DNA from: Vibrio ouci
GTDB taxonomy: Bacteria; Pseudomonadota; Gammaproteobacteria; Enterobacterales; Vibrionaceae
Assembly (NCBI RefSeq): GCF_004551525.1
Contig: NZ_SATR01000026.1
Location: 1 to 64,000, forward strand
DNA: 64,000 nucleotides
Direction: 5' to 3'
The position numbers and the translations under genes are program-made. Shown piece by piece: positions 9,542 through 17,692 of the stretch (position 1 is the stretch's first letter; each line of letters starts with the position of its first letter). The notes below the pieces were generated by a model. That model was given only the letters and a program-made list of their open reading frames with translations, was not told the origin of the DNA and ran no database searches.

Positions 9542-10753
9542 TTACAAAGGGATTTCAATGCCAATGGCCGTGGCTTCCCCACCGCCGATACAAATAGCCG
9601 CTACCCCTTTCATCGTTTTCCTATTTGCTGCGTCGCCGTTTACGCCGATGGATTGGAGTTGGCGTAACGCATAGATAAGTGTCGTCAAGATCCGTGCGCC
9701 ACTAGCACCAATCGGGTGACCTAAAGCGCACGCGCCGCCTTTTAAGTTCACTTTGTCTGGGTTGATGCCAAGCTCTTGGATGGCAATTTGGGTTACTACG
9801 GCAAATGCTTCGTTGATCTCCCAAAGATCGACGTCTTCGATTTCCCAATCAAGCTTAGCTAACAGATTCTGCACCGCGTAAACCGGGGCGACAGTAAATT
9901 CACTCGGCTTTCTCGCGTGGCTGGCGTGAGCTTTTATCACCGCTAAAGGCTTTAGCCCTTGCTTCTTCGCCGCAGCAGAATCAATAACCATCAAAGCTGC
10001 TGCACCATCAGAGATCGCACTCGAATTCGCAGCAGTGATCGTTCCATCAGCAGAAAAAGCGGCTTTGAGTTTACGGATTTTGTCTTTATCGATTGAAGGA
10101 GGAAGCTCGTCATAATCAAGGCAGAAGTCATTACCCACATCAACCGGAACAATTTCAGATTGAAACAGCTGTTGTCGATGAGCGGCCAACGCTCGCTCAA
10201 CGGATAATGCTGCCCATTGATCCATTTGCTCGCGCGTAAAGCCGAGTTGGTCTGCTACTTTTTGCCCGTAGACACCCATCAACTCACCTTCGTAAGCATC
10301 TTGCAATCCGTCTAAGAACATATGGTCGAATGTGGTCTTGTGCCCCATTCGCATGCCTTTACGCGACTCTTTGATCAGATAAGGGGCGTTGGTCATGCTC
10401 TCCATACCACCAGCGAGCGCACATTGAATAGAACCTGAGTGAATCAAATCGTAGGCGAGCATGACGGTTTTCATGCCTGAACCGCACACTTTGTTGACTG
10501 TTGTACAAGGAATATTGTCTGCGAGGCCTGCACCGATTGCCGCTTGACGTGCGGGCGCTTGACCACAGCCCGCGGGAAGTACGCAGCCCATCAAGACCTC
10601 GTCGATACCATCGTGTTTAATGCCTGCTTGCTCTACAGCTGAGGCTATCGCAATCGCACCTAACTTAGGGGCACTCAGTTTAGAAAGCGCCCCTTGAAAC
10701 TTGCCCATAGGGGTACGCTTTGCTGCGACTATCCATATTTCTTGCTGCTCCAT
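9542..10753 (-). CDS. acetyl-CoA C-acyltransferase (thiolase), first gene of the leftward operon
   Basis: A 403-residue thiolase. The nucleophilic Cys is in NKVCGSGMKTV (near residue 89), the catalytic His in GHPIGASGARI and the second Cys in CIGGGEATA. It is expected to cleave 2-methylacetoacetyl-CoA (isoleucine) or acetoacetyl-CoA (leucine). It is slightly longer than a typical 393-residue AtoB because of a short insert before the last motif (SIGVNGDAANRKT). It is the promoter-proximal gene, divergent from liuR across a region with paired LiuR-type sites. Confidence 0.93.
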   Translation of the reverse strand: MEQQEIWIVAAKRTPMGKFQGALSKLSAPKLGAIAIASAVEQAGIKHDGIDEVLMGCVLPAGCGQAPARQAAIGAGLADNIPCTTVNKVCGSGMKTVMLAYDLIHSGSIQCALAGGMESMTNAPYLIKESRKGMRMGHKTTFDHMFLDGLQDAYEGELMGVYGQKVADQLGFTREQMDQWAALSVERALAAHRQQLFQSEIVPVDVGNDFCLDYDELPPSIDKDKIRKLKAAFSADGTITAANSSAISDGAAALMVIDSAAAKKQGLKPLAVIKAHASHARKPSEFTVAPVYAVQNLLAKLDWEIEDVDLWEINEAFAVVTQIAIQELGINPDKVNLKGGACALGHPIGASGARILTTLIYALRQLQSIGVNGDAANRKTMKGVAAICIGGGEATAIGIEIPL

Positions 10754-10848
10754 GCTCCGCCCTCTTTGACGTTGCTTACAGCTTGGCTAAGTACCGTTAC
10801 TGCCTTGATTGTCCTTACCAAGCGCCGTTTATGGTCAGATTTAATTTC

Positions 10849-10893
10849 TTGACGTTTACGTAAGCATAGCACTAACATTTACGTAAACGTCAA
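10849..10893. promoter_or_regulatory. divergent control region with two mirrored LiuR-type operators
   Basis: TTGACGTTTACGTAA at 10849-10863 is repeated exactly, in inverted orientation, at 10879-10893, with 15 bases between. Each copy begins with TTGACG, a good -35 hexamer for its own direction. Rightward, TAACAT at 10873-10878 is a possible -10 (18-bp spacer). Leftward, TATGCT (complement of 10863-10868) is a possible -10 with the 19-bp spacer typical of MerR-regulated promoters. The motif matches the known LiuR binding pattern of Gammaproteobacteria. A similar site lies at 28088-28103. Confidence 0.8.
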
Positions 10894-10961
10894 CTTTGAA
10901 GCAAAAGATAAATTCATCGTGACATCGACCTAATTGCCCAAGAGATAGGAATTGTAGTTCA

Positions 10962-11339
10962 GTGGAAAAATACAAGATTAGCGACCTCGCCAAGGAATTT
11001 GATATTACGACTCGAAGCATCCGCTTTTACGAGGATGAGGGACTGATCCAGCCTGAACGTAAAGGCAGCATGCGCATCTATAATCGCCGTGATAGAACCC
11101 GCCTTAAGCTGATCCTTAGAGGCAAGCGATTAGGTTTTTCACTGGCAGAAATCCGTGAGTTGTTTGAACTTTACGATACTCATCAAGGAGAGACTCAGCT
11201 GACTGAAATGCTGAAGATCATTGATGAAAAGGAAGCGCTACTGAAGCGCCAAATGGAAGACATTGAAAGTATGCTAGGCGACTTAAAGGTCGCAAGAGAG
11301 CGCTGTGAACAAGCGTTAGAGACTCGTAAAGCGAGCTAA
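10962..11339 (+). CDS. liuR: MerR-family regulator of branched-chain amino acid catabolism
   Basis: A 125-residue MerR-type regulator with an N-terminal winged helix-turn-helix (DLAKEFDITTRSIRFYEDEG) and a C-terminal dimerisation coiled coil rich in Glu and Lys. It lacks the metal-binding Cys cluster of metal sensors. Its position as first gene of the leucine operon and the TTTACGTAAACG motifs upstream identify it as LiuR, known to control leucine/isovalerate genes. The start is GTG at 10962 with AGGA 11 bases upstream; no better ATG is available. Confidence 0.92.
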   Translation: MEKYKISDLAKEFDITTRSIRFYEDEGLIQPERKGSMRIYNRRDRTRLKLILRGKRLGFSLAEIRELFELYDTHQGETQLTEMLKIIDEKEALLKRQMEDIESMLGDLKVARERCEQALETRKAS

Positions 11340-11397
11340 TTTAACTCATACATAATGTCTTCGATTTTGTTATCACGACCGAGATATCGGAGGCATT

Positions 11398-12567
11398 ATG
11401 TTATCGCAATATACCTCGCTCAACTTTGGGCTAGACGAAGAGCTCAACTTGTTACGAGAGCACGTACAAGGCTTTGCTCAGCAACACATTACCCCACTCG
11501 CTAGTCAAATCGATCAAGATAATGCCTTTCCCAATCGACTCTGGCCGCTATTCGGTGAGATGGGCTTACTCGGCGTCACGGTAGACGAACAATTTGGTGG
11601 CGCCAGCATGGGATACCTTGCCCATGTGATTGCGATGGAAGAGATCAGTCGAGCATCCGCTTCAGTCGCGTTAAGCTACGGCGCTCACTCAAACCTATGT
11701 GTAAACCAGATATTCCGTAACGGTAATGAGTCACAACGAGCAAAGTACCTACCTAAGCTGATCGATGGTAGCCATATCGGCGCACTGGCGATGAGTGAAC
11801 CTAATGCTGGCTCGGACGTGGTCAGCATGCAGCTTAAAGCGACGTTAAATGGTGACCACTATCTGCTAACAGGCTCTAAGATGTGGATCACTAATGGGCC
11901 TGATGCGGATATCACGGTTGTCTACGCCAAAACAGAGCCAGAAAAAGGCGCTCATGGCATTACGGCGTTTATCGTCGAAAAGAGTTTTACTGGTTTCTCC
12001 CATGCGCAAAAGCTCGATAAGTTAGGCATGCGCGGCTCAAATACCTGCGAGCTAGTCTTTGAAAATTGCCCCGTTCCAAAAGAAAACATCTTAGGTGAAC
12101 TTAACCAGGGGGTGAAAGTGCTGATGAGTGGTTTAGATTATGAGCGCGTCGTACTGGCTGCCGGCCCACTCGGTATTATGCAAGCCTGCCTAGATTTGGT
12201 CATCCCGTATATCCATGACCGTAAACAGTTTGGCCGCTCAATCGGTGAGTTCCAATTGGTTCAAGCTAAAGTCGCCGATATGTATACCCGAACTAACGCT
12301 GCACGTGCTTATTTGTATGCCGTGGCAAAAGCGTGTGATAACCGACAAACCACACGTAAAGATGCCGCAGGTGTCATTCTTTATTGTGCCGAACTGGCAA
12401 CCCAACTGGCACTGGATGCGATCCAATTACTTGGTGGTAATGGCTATATCAATGAATTCCCTGCAGGGCGATTACTTAGAGATGCCAAGCTGTATGAGAT
12501 TGGAGCTGGCACATCAGAAATTCGCCGCATGCTAATTGGCCGAGAACTGTTTGAAGAGTCGCGATAA
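11398..12567 (+). CDS. liuA: isovaleryl-CoA dehydrogenase
   Basis: A 389-residue acyl-CoA dehydrogenase that oxidises isovaleryl-CoA to 3-methylcrotonyl-CoA. The C-terminal motif is IGAGTSEIRR, with no Glu at the usual catalytic position, while GLDYERVVLAAGP carries a Glu in the helix where isovaleryl-CoA dehydrogenases have their catalytic base. This pairing is diagnostic for the isovaleryl subfamily. AMSEPNAGSDVVSM is the FAD/substrate signature. TATCGGAGG precedes the ATG. It is followed by liuB. Confidence 0.95.
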   Translation: MLSQYTSLNFGLDEELNLLREHVQGFAQQHITPLASQIDQDNAFPNRLWPLFGEMGLLGVTVDEQFGGASMGYLAHVIAMEEISRASASVALSYGAHSNLCVNQIFRNGNESQRAKYLPKLIDGSHIGALAMSEPNAGSDVVSMQLKATLNGDHYLLTGSKMWITNGPDADITVVYAKTEPEKGAHGITAFIVEKSFTGFSHAQKLDKLGMRGSNTCELVFENCPVPKENILGELNQGVKVLMSGLDYERVVLAAGPLGIMQACLDLVIPYIHDRKQFGRSIGEFQLVQAKVADMYTRTNAARAYLYAVAKACDNRQTTRKDAAGVILYCAELATQLALDAIQLLGGNGYINEFPAGRLLRDAKLYEIGAGTSEIRRMLIGRELFEESR

Positions 12568-12577
12568 GGAAATGTCG

Positions 12578-14179
12578 ATGCCGATTATTAAAACCAAAAT
12601 AAAACCAGACTCTGAACTCTATCAAAAGAATGTGGCAGCCATGTCTGAACTGGTTGCAACACTTGAGTCCGATATCGACAAAATTAAGCTTGGTGGTGGT
12701 ACAAAAGCCATTGAACGACAGCGTGCAAAGGGCAAACTGCCCGTACGTGAAAGGATTAGCCAATTACTGGACGAGAACAGTCCGTTCTTAGAAATCGGTC
12801 AATTTGCGGCGTGGCAAGTCTATGACGATGATATCCCCTGCGCAGGCGTAGTTGCGGGCATTGGTAAAATTCATAACGTCGATTGCATGGTTATCGCCAA
12901 CGACCCTTCGGTCAAAGGGGGCACTTATTACCCTCTTACAGTGAAAAAACATTTAAGAGCTCAAGAGGTTGCTCAGCAATGCCATTTACCTTGCGTCTAT
13001 TTGGTTGACTCTGGCGGCGCCAACCTCCCCCATCAAGCCGAAGTCTTTCCCGATAAAGAGCACTTCGGCCGCATCTTTTACAACCAAGCCAGAATGTCTG
13101 CACAGGGTATCCCTCAAATTGCGGTTGTACTTGGTTTATGCACCGCAGGCGGTGCCTATATTCCTGCCATGGCCGATGTTTCCATTATCGTTAAGCAGCA
13201 AGGCACTATCTTTCTCGCCGGCCCTCCCTTAGTAAAAGCCGCTACTGGAGAAGTGGTCACAGATGAAGAGCTTGGCGGCGCCGATGTTCACTGCCGTAAG
13301 TCTGGCGTTGCTGACTATTATGCGCAAAACGAGCCGCATGCTTTGGAACTCGCTAGACAGGCGATATCCAACACCAACGCCTTAATTGAACAAGCAGAAA
13401 ACAACGGCTTAACTCCACGTTATGACCCTTCTGAACTGTACGGCATCGTCAATTCAGACTTACGCTTATCGTTTGATGTAAGAGAAGTGATCGCTCGTAT
13501 CGTCGATGGCTCTGAGTTCGATGAATTTAAAACCCTGTTTGGCACCACCTTAGTGTGTGGCTTTGCCCGTATAGACGGATCCCTTATTGGTATTGTCGCC
13601 AACAACGGTATTTTGTTTTCGGAGTCGGCACAAAAAGGCGCGCATTTTATTGAGCTGTGCGCCAAACGTAAAATTCCTCTGCTATTTTTACAAAACATCA
13701 CGGGCTTTATGGTGGGCAAGAAATATGAAGAAGGTGGCATTGCCAAAAACGGCGCGAAACTTGTCATGGCCGTCGCTTGTGCCAATGTACCCAAGTTCAC
13801 CATCATTATTGGTGGCTCGTACGGCGCTGGTAATTACGGCATGTGCGGCCGAGCTTACAACCCAACCATGATGTGGATGTGGCCGAATGCGCGCATTTCT
13901 GTCATGGGTGGCGAGCAAGCTGCCGGAGTACTCACTCAAGTAAAAAGCCAAGTGATGCAAAGAGAGGGAAACGAGTGGCAAGCAGAGCAACAACAGGCAT
14001 TCAAACAAGAAATCTTAGATCTGTATAACACTCAGGGTCACCCTTACTACGCCAGCGCTAGATTGTGGGACGATGGCATTATCGACCCCAAACAGACGCG
14101 CAATGTCTTATCCCATGCGCTAAAAGTCTCCCTTAACGCTCCTATCGCCGACAGCGAATTCGGCATATTTAGAATGTAG
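12578..14179 (+). CDS. liuB: methylcrotonyl-CoA carboxylase beta (carboxyltransferase) subunit
   Basis: A 533-residue carboxyltransferase that moves CO2 from biotin to 3-methylcrotonyl-CoA. Recognised by GGTKAIERQRAKGKLPVRER near the N-terminus, GAYIPAMADVSI, GPPLVKAATGEVV, NITGFMVGKKYE and GGSYGAGNYGMCGRAY. The start at 12578 is chosen because AGGA lies seven bases upstream; in-frame starts further up overlap liuA. Such enzymes need a biotin carboxylase/carrier alpha subunit (LiuD), which is not encoded here although it normally follows liuC. Confidence 0.95.
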   Translation: MPIIKTKIKPDSELYQKNVAAMSELVATLESDIDKIKLGGGTKAIERQRAKGKLPVRERISQLLDENSPFLEIGQFAAWQVYDDDIPCAGVVAGIGKIHNVDCMVIANDPSVKGGTYYPLTVKKHLRAQEVAQQCHLPCVYLVDSGGANLPHQAEVFPDKEHFGRIFYNQARMSAQGIPQIAVVLGLCTAGGAYIPAMADVSIIVKQQGTIFLAGPPLVKAATGEVVTDEELGGADVHCRKSGVADYYAQNEPHALELARQAISNTNALIEQAENNGLTPRYDPSELYGIVNSDLRLSFDVREVIARIVDGSEFDEFKTLFGTTLVCGFARIDGSLIGIVANNGILFSESAQKGAHFIELCAKRKIPLLFLQNITGFMVGKKYEEGGIAKNGAKLVMAVACANVPKFTIIIGGSYGAGNYGMCGRAYNPTMMWMWPNARISVMGGEQAAGVLTQVKSQVMQREGNEWQAEQQQAFKQEILDLYNTQGHPYYASARLWDDGIIDPKQTRNVLSHALKVSLNAPIADSEFGIFRM

Positions 14180-14188
14180 GTGATTACG

Positions 14189-14989
14189 ATGTCTTCTTCC
14201 GCAAACACTAAAACCATCGCCTGCCGTGTAGACGGAAGCGGTATTGCTCACATTAGCCTGCATCGCCCTGATGTCGCCAACGCCTTTAACGATCACATGA
14301 TTTCCGAATTGATCGTCACTTTAGACACCCTCGCCTCTTATGCCAATATTCGCGGCTTAGTTCTCACCGGCGAGGGCCGACATTTCTCAGCAGGTGCTGA
14401 TATTCATTGGATGCGTTCGATGGTCAGTAAAAGCAAAGAAGACAATCAACATGACGCCTATCAACTGGCAACACTACTGGAAAAGCTCGATACCTTCCCT
14501 CACCCGACTCTCGCCGTCGTCAACGGTTGTGCCTTTGGTGGTGCACTTGGCCTTATTTGTTGTTGTGATACGGCAATCGCCCAGCAAAATGCGAAGTTTC
14601 GCCTCAGTGAAGTTAAGCTCGGACTGGTTCCTGCCACCATCGCACCCTATGTGATTCGCGCGATTGGTATTCGGCAAACAAGGCGTTACATGTTGAGCGC
14701 TGAATTAATCGATTCTCAACGTGCTCTAGAGTTAGAGCTCATCCATCAAGTGATCAACCCCGATCAAACTGAGCAAGTTGTCGAAAAGTGGGTCTCTAGT
14801 ATACTTACGCTTGCTCCCCATGCCTTAGCTCTCAGTAAAAGGCTCTGCGCAAGATGCGAACAAGTCGTGGTTGATGGCCCATTAAAGCGCTACACCAGTG
14901 AGTTGATTGCTGAGGTTCGTGTCTCGGACGAAGGCCAAGAAGGGTTGAATGCCTTCCTCGAAAAGCGCGCACCAAATTGGACTAAGTAG
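14189..14989 (+). CDS. liuC: 3-methylglutaconyl-CoA hydratase
   Basis: A 266-residue crotonase-fold hydratase that makes HMG-CoA from 3-methylglutaconyl-CoA. Visible blocks are HFSAGADIHWMRSM, NGCAFGGALGLICCCD and LSEVKLGLVPATIAPYV, the last typical of the methylglutaconyl subfamily. The C-terminal FLEKRAPNW is the usual family ending. The ATG at 14189 has TAGGTGA in place and is preferred to a GTG at 14180 that abuts the liuB stop. The gene ends normally, so the missing liuD has left no trace in it. Confidence 0.93.
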   Translation: MSSSANTKTIACRVDGSGIAHISLHRPDVANAFNDHMISELIVTLDTLASYANIRGLVLTGEGRHFSAGADIHWMRSMVSKSKEDNQHDAYQLATLLEKLDTFPHPTLAVVNGCAFGGALGLICCCDTAIAQQNAKFRLSEVKLGLVPATIAPYVIRAIGIRQTRRYMLSAELIDSQRALELELIHQVINPDQTEQVVEKWVSSILTLAPHALALSKRLCARCEQVVVDGPLKRYTSELIAEVRVSDEGQEGLNAFLEKRAPNWTK

Positions 14990-14996
14990 GTACGTA

Positions 14997-15911
14997 ATGA
15001 CAGGCGGCTATGCTCATTCATTATCATCAGCTCTACCAAAATCGGTCAAAATCGTCGAGGTTGGACCCCGTGATGGGCTGCAAAATGAAAAAGCCGTACC
15101 GCTTGAAGTCAAAGTTGAACTGATCAATCAGCTTTCTAAAACAGGTCTCGCCCATATCGAGTCTGGCGCATTTGTTTTAGCCAAGAAAATCCCACAAATG
15201 GCTGACTCTGATCTAGTCTTTCAACACATTCAACGCAAAGCTAATGTGAGTTATTCTGCACTCACACCAAACCTCAAAGGACTCGAACAGGCAATCGCGA
15301 GTAATGTAGATGAAGTGGCCGTATTCACCTCCGCTTCTGAAAGCTTCTGCCAACGTAATATCAACTGCTCCATTGCTGAAAGCCTAGAGCGATTTAAACC
15401 GGTAATAGCCTTGGCAAATGAGCACAGTATTCCAGTAAGAGGCTACCTTTCTTGCGTAATTGATTGCCCCTATGATGGAGCAACAGATCCGGAAGTCGTT
15501 GCCAACCTAGCTAAACAGATGCTTGATATCGGCTGCTATGAAGTCTCTCTCGGCGACACCATTGGTACGGGCACACCCTTAAGAGTCGCAACCATGCTTG
15601 AAACCGTATTAACCCACTGTCCAAAACAGCACATTGCCGTTCACTTTCACGATACCTACGGACAGGCGATCGCCAATATCTATCAAGCGTTATTAATGGG
15701 CATTTCTACCATAGATTCTAGCGTTGCCGGGCTTGGCGGCTGCCCGTATGCCAAAGGCGCGTCAGGAAATGTAGCGACTGAGGATGTGGTGTATTTGTGT
15801 GAAGGAATTGGGGTTGAGACTGGGGTGGATATATCGATGCTAAACAAGGTTAAAAACTATGTTCTGAATACGATTAAACAAGAAAATAATGTGAGCTGTA
15901 GGACATCGTGA
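14997..15911 (+). CDS. liuE: hydroxymethylglutaryl-CoA lyase
   Basis: A 304-residue TIM-barrel lyase that splits HMG-CoA into acetoacetate and acetyl-CoA. It carries the HMGL-like signature VEVGPRDGLQNE near residues 20-31 and the glycine-rich GLGGCPYAKGASGNVATEDV loop with the active-site Cys. It starts only seven bases after the liuC stop, with TAGG in front of the ATG at 14997; an in-frame ATG within liuC is rejected. In related genomes liuD lies between liuC and this gene. No clear terminator follows. Confidence 0.94.
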   Translation: MTGGYAHSLSSALPKSVKIVEVGPRDGLQNEKAVPLEVKVELINQLSKTGLAHIESGAFVLAKKIPQMADSDLVFQHIQRKANVSYSALTPNLKGLEQAIASNVDEVAVFTSASESFCQRNINCSIAESLERFKPVIALANEHSIPVRGYLSCVIDCPYDGATDPEVVANLAKQMLDIGCYEVSLGDTIGTGTPLRVATMLETVLTHCPKQHIAVHFHDTYGQAIANIYQALLMGISTIDSSVAGLGGCPYAKGASGNVATEDVVYLCEGIGVETGVDISMLNKVKNYVLNTIKQENNVSCRTS

Positions 15912-15972
15912 CACTAAGTCGTGCTGTCTACATCATAGGTGTTGATTTGTGTATTGGAATCAAGAAAAAAAT

Positions 15973-16047
<75 letters not shown>

Positions 16048-16186
16048 TTAATGTCGAAGACCTAGTTAATATGCCACATCTGACTGAAAAGAAAAGCGTT
16101 TTCTTTGGCAATTGAACTAAGTGGTGAACTAAGCATCAATTTACCTATAGTATGCTGTTCTTATCATCGATTTCGCTAAAAGCAGC

Positions 16187-17551
16187 TTACGAATAGCGTT
16201 GCGCGGTGACTTGGTCTTTACCTGATTGTTTGGACTGATACATCAAATGATCGGCGGTAGAGAGGTTTATATCGTATTCGTTGGTGCTATAAAATGCGCA
16301 GCCTACACTGACCGTTACCTTATCAACGTTATCCTCTTCCAACTTAACACTTCGTATTGAGGTACAGATGTTCTCCGCAAGGGCGACAGCGCCTTCATAG
16401 CTAAGGTTATTGGCGACGACAACAAACTCCTCTCCGCCAATTCGTGCAAATAGATGTCGGTGTGAGACAACGTTAGAGGTCGCCTGTACTACGCTACGAA
16501 TGACCCGATCGCCCACTTTGTGACCGTGGCTATCGTTAATGTGCTTAAAATCATCAATATCAAAAATCATAATCACGATTGAGCCTGGCTGTTTAAGGCG
16601 AGCTTTCAGCTCAATGAAAAAATGCCGTCTATTACTAATACCTGTCATTTGGTCGGTTTCAGACAGTTTCTTGAGTTTCTTATTCGCCTGCTCCAATGCT
16701 TGAGTTTTGCGCTTAACAGAGATACGTAAGACAAAAATATAGGTCCCACCCACAAGCAGAATACTACCAATAATCAGGTGAGTGAGATATTCAGGGTAAA
16801 CCGTATTGACATACATCCAGCGATTAAAGATTTTCTCGATGTCTTTAGAATCTAATTGATTCATTGCCTGAGTGATTTGTTGCTGTAGGTCACTATTGCC
16901 CTCTTTGACCGCTGCCATAAGATCACCCGAATACAAATGGCGCACACCGACAAAGCGTTTTGGTTCTTTACGACTGTATAAGTAAAAGTTGGCAACTTGT
17001 AAGTCAGCGACAAAGCCATCAATACCGCCAGCGAAAGCCGCATCGATCATTTTTTGATTGTTGTCGAAATTCTGGAGTTTGAGATGGGGAAAGTGGCGAC
17101 GAGTAAACTCTTCTTCATAGCCCCCGCTTACGACGCCTACAACATAATCATGCTTACCAAAGGTGAACTCATCGAGGTCAATACCAATTAACTCTTGGCT
17201 AATATAGAGCTGAGTGTCGATCGACATAATAATCGGGGCATAGTCGAGAAAGCTCTCGCGGTTTTCAGACCAAAGTAGACCAGCATGAACATCTGCCCTG
17301 CCGTCAGTGATTGCATCTAACGAGGATTGCCAATCTAACAGTAGGAATTCAATCTCCACCCCGTTTTTTTCGCCATAATATTTCCAATAGTCAATTAAGA
17401 TCCCATCAGGCTCTCCGTCGCTATTGATGAAAGAAAAGGGTTTCCACGCCTTAGAATTGGCAACAATGAGTTGCTTCACTTCTGGCTCTTGCGCGTAAAC
17501 AGTCGCGCATATAAAGATGAAAAAGCTAACAAGAATTCGTTTCACTACCAA
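16187..17551 (-). CDS. membrane-anchored diguanylate cyclase with SBP_bac_3 sensor
   Basis: A 454-residue protein. A signal peptide (residues 1-20) is followed by a periplasmic amino-acid-binding-protein fold (about 25-248, starting IVANSKAWKPFSFINSDGEP), one membrane segment (about 257-278), a short coiled linker and a GGDEF domain (about 292-454). The active-site motif is GGEEF (RIGGEEFVVV), a functional variant. The RxxD inhibitory site is absent at the expected place. It should make c-di-GMP in response to a small periplasmic ligand, probably an amino acid or similar compound. It is a monocistronic gene. Confidence 0.9.
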   Translation of the reverse strand: MVVKRILVSFFIFICATVYAQEPEVKQLIVANSKAWKPFSFINSDGEPDGILIDYWKYYGEKNGVEIEFLLLDWQSSLDAITDGRADVHAGLLWSENRESFLDYAPIIMSIDTQLYISQELIGIDLDEFTFGKHDYVVGVVSGGYEEEFTRRHFPHLKLQNFDNNQKMIDAAFAGGIDGFVADLQVANFYLYSRKEPKRFVGVRHLYSGDLMAAVKEGNSDLQQQITQAMNQLDSKDIEKIFNRWMYVNTVYPEYLTHLIIGSILLVGGTYIFVLRISVKRKTQALEQANKKLKKLSETDQMTGISNRRHFFIELKARLKQPGSIVIMIFDIDDFKHINDSHGHKVGDRVIRSVVQATSNVVSHRHLFARIGGEEFVVVANNLSYEGAVALAENICTSIRSVKLEEDNVDKVTVSVGCAFYSTNEYDINLSTADHLMYQSKQSGKDQVTAQRYS

Positions 17552-17566
17552 CCTTCAAAAATAACA

Positions 17567-17593
17567 AAGCTCAAGGTATAAATCCTTGAGCTT
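17567..17593 (-). terminator. terminator after the frameshifted chemotaxis receptor
   Basis: A 10-bp perfect stem (17567-17576 with 17584-17593) has a seven-base loop and, reading leftward, a T-rich tail (TTTGTTATTTTT). It lies about 100 bases past the receptor stop and just before the start of the SBP-GGDEF gene, so it insulates the two. Confidence 0.65.
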
Positions 17594-17692
17594 CTATATA
17601 GTTATCTAATAGGTATAGTATAGATATCAATAGTTAAGCTTGCTTGAATTTTGATATGAGATCCTTATCAACAATTACTCAGCTAACTATGT

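Noticed and set aside
13420..14028. Long opposite-strand frames inside liuB
   Set aside because: They are shadows of the strongly coding liuB frame and contain no known domain.
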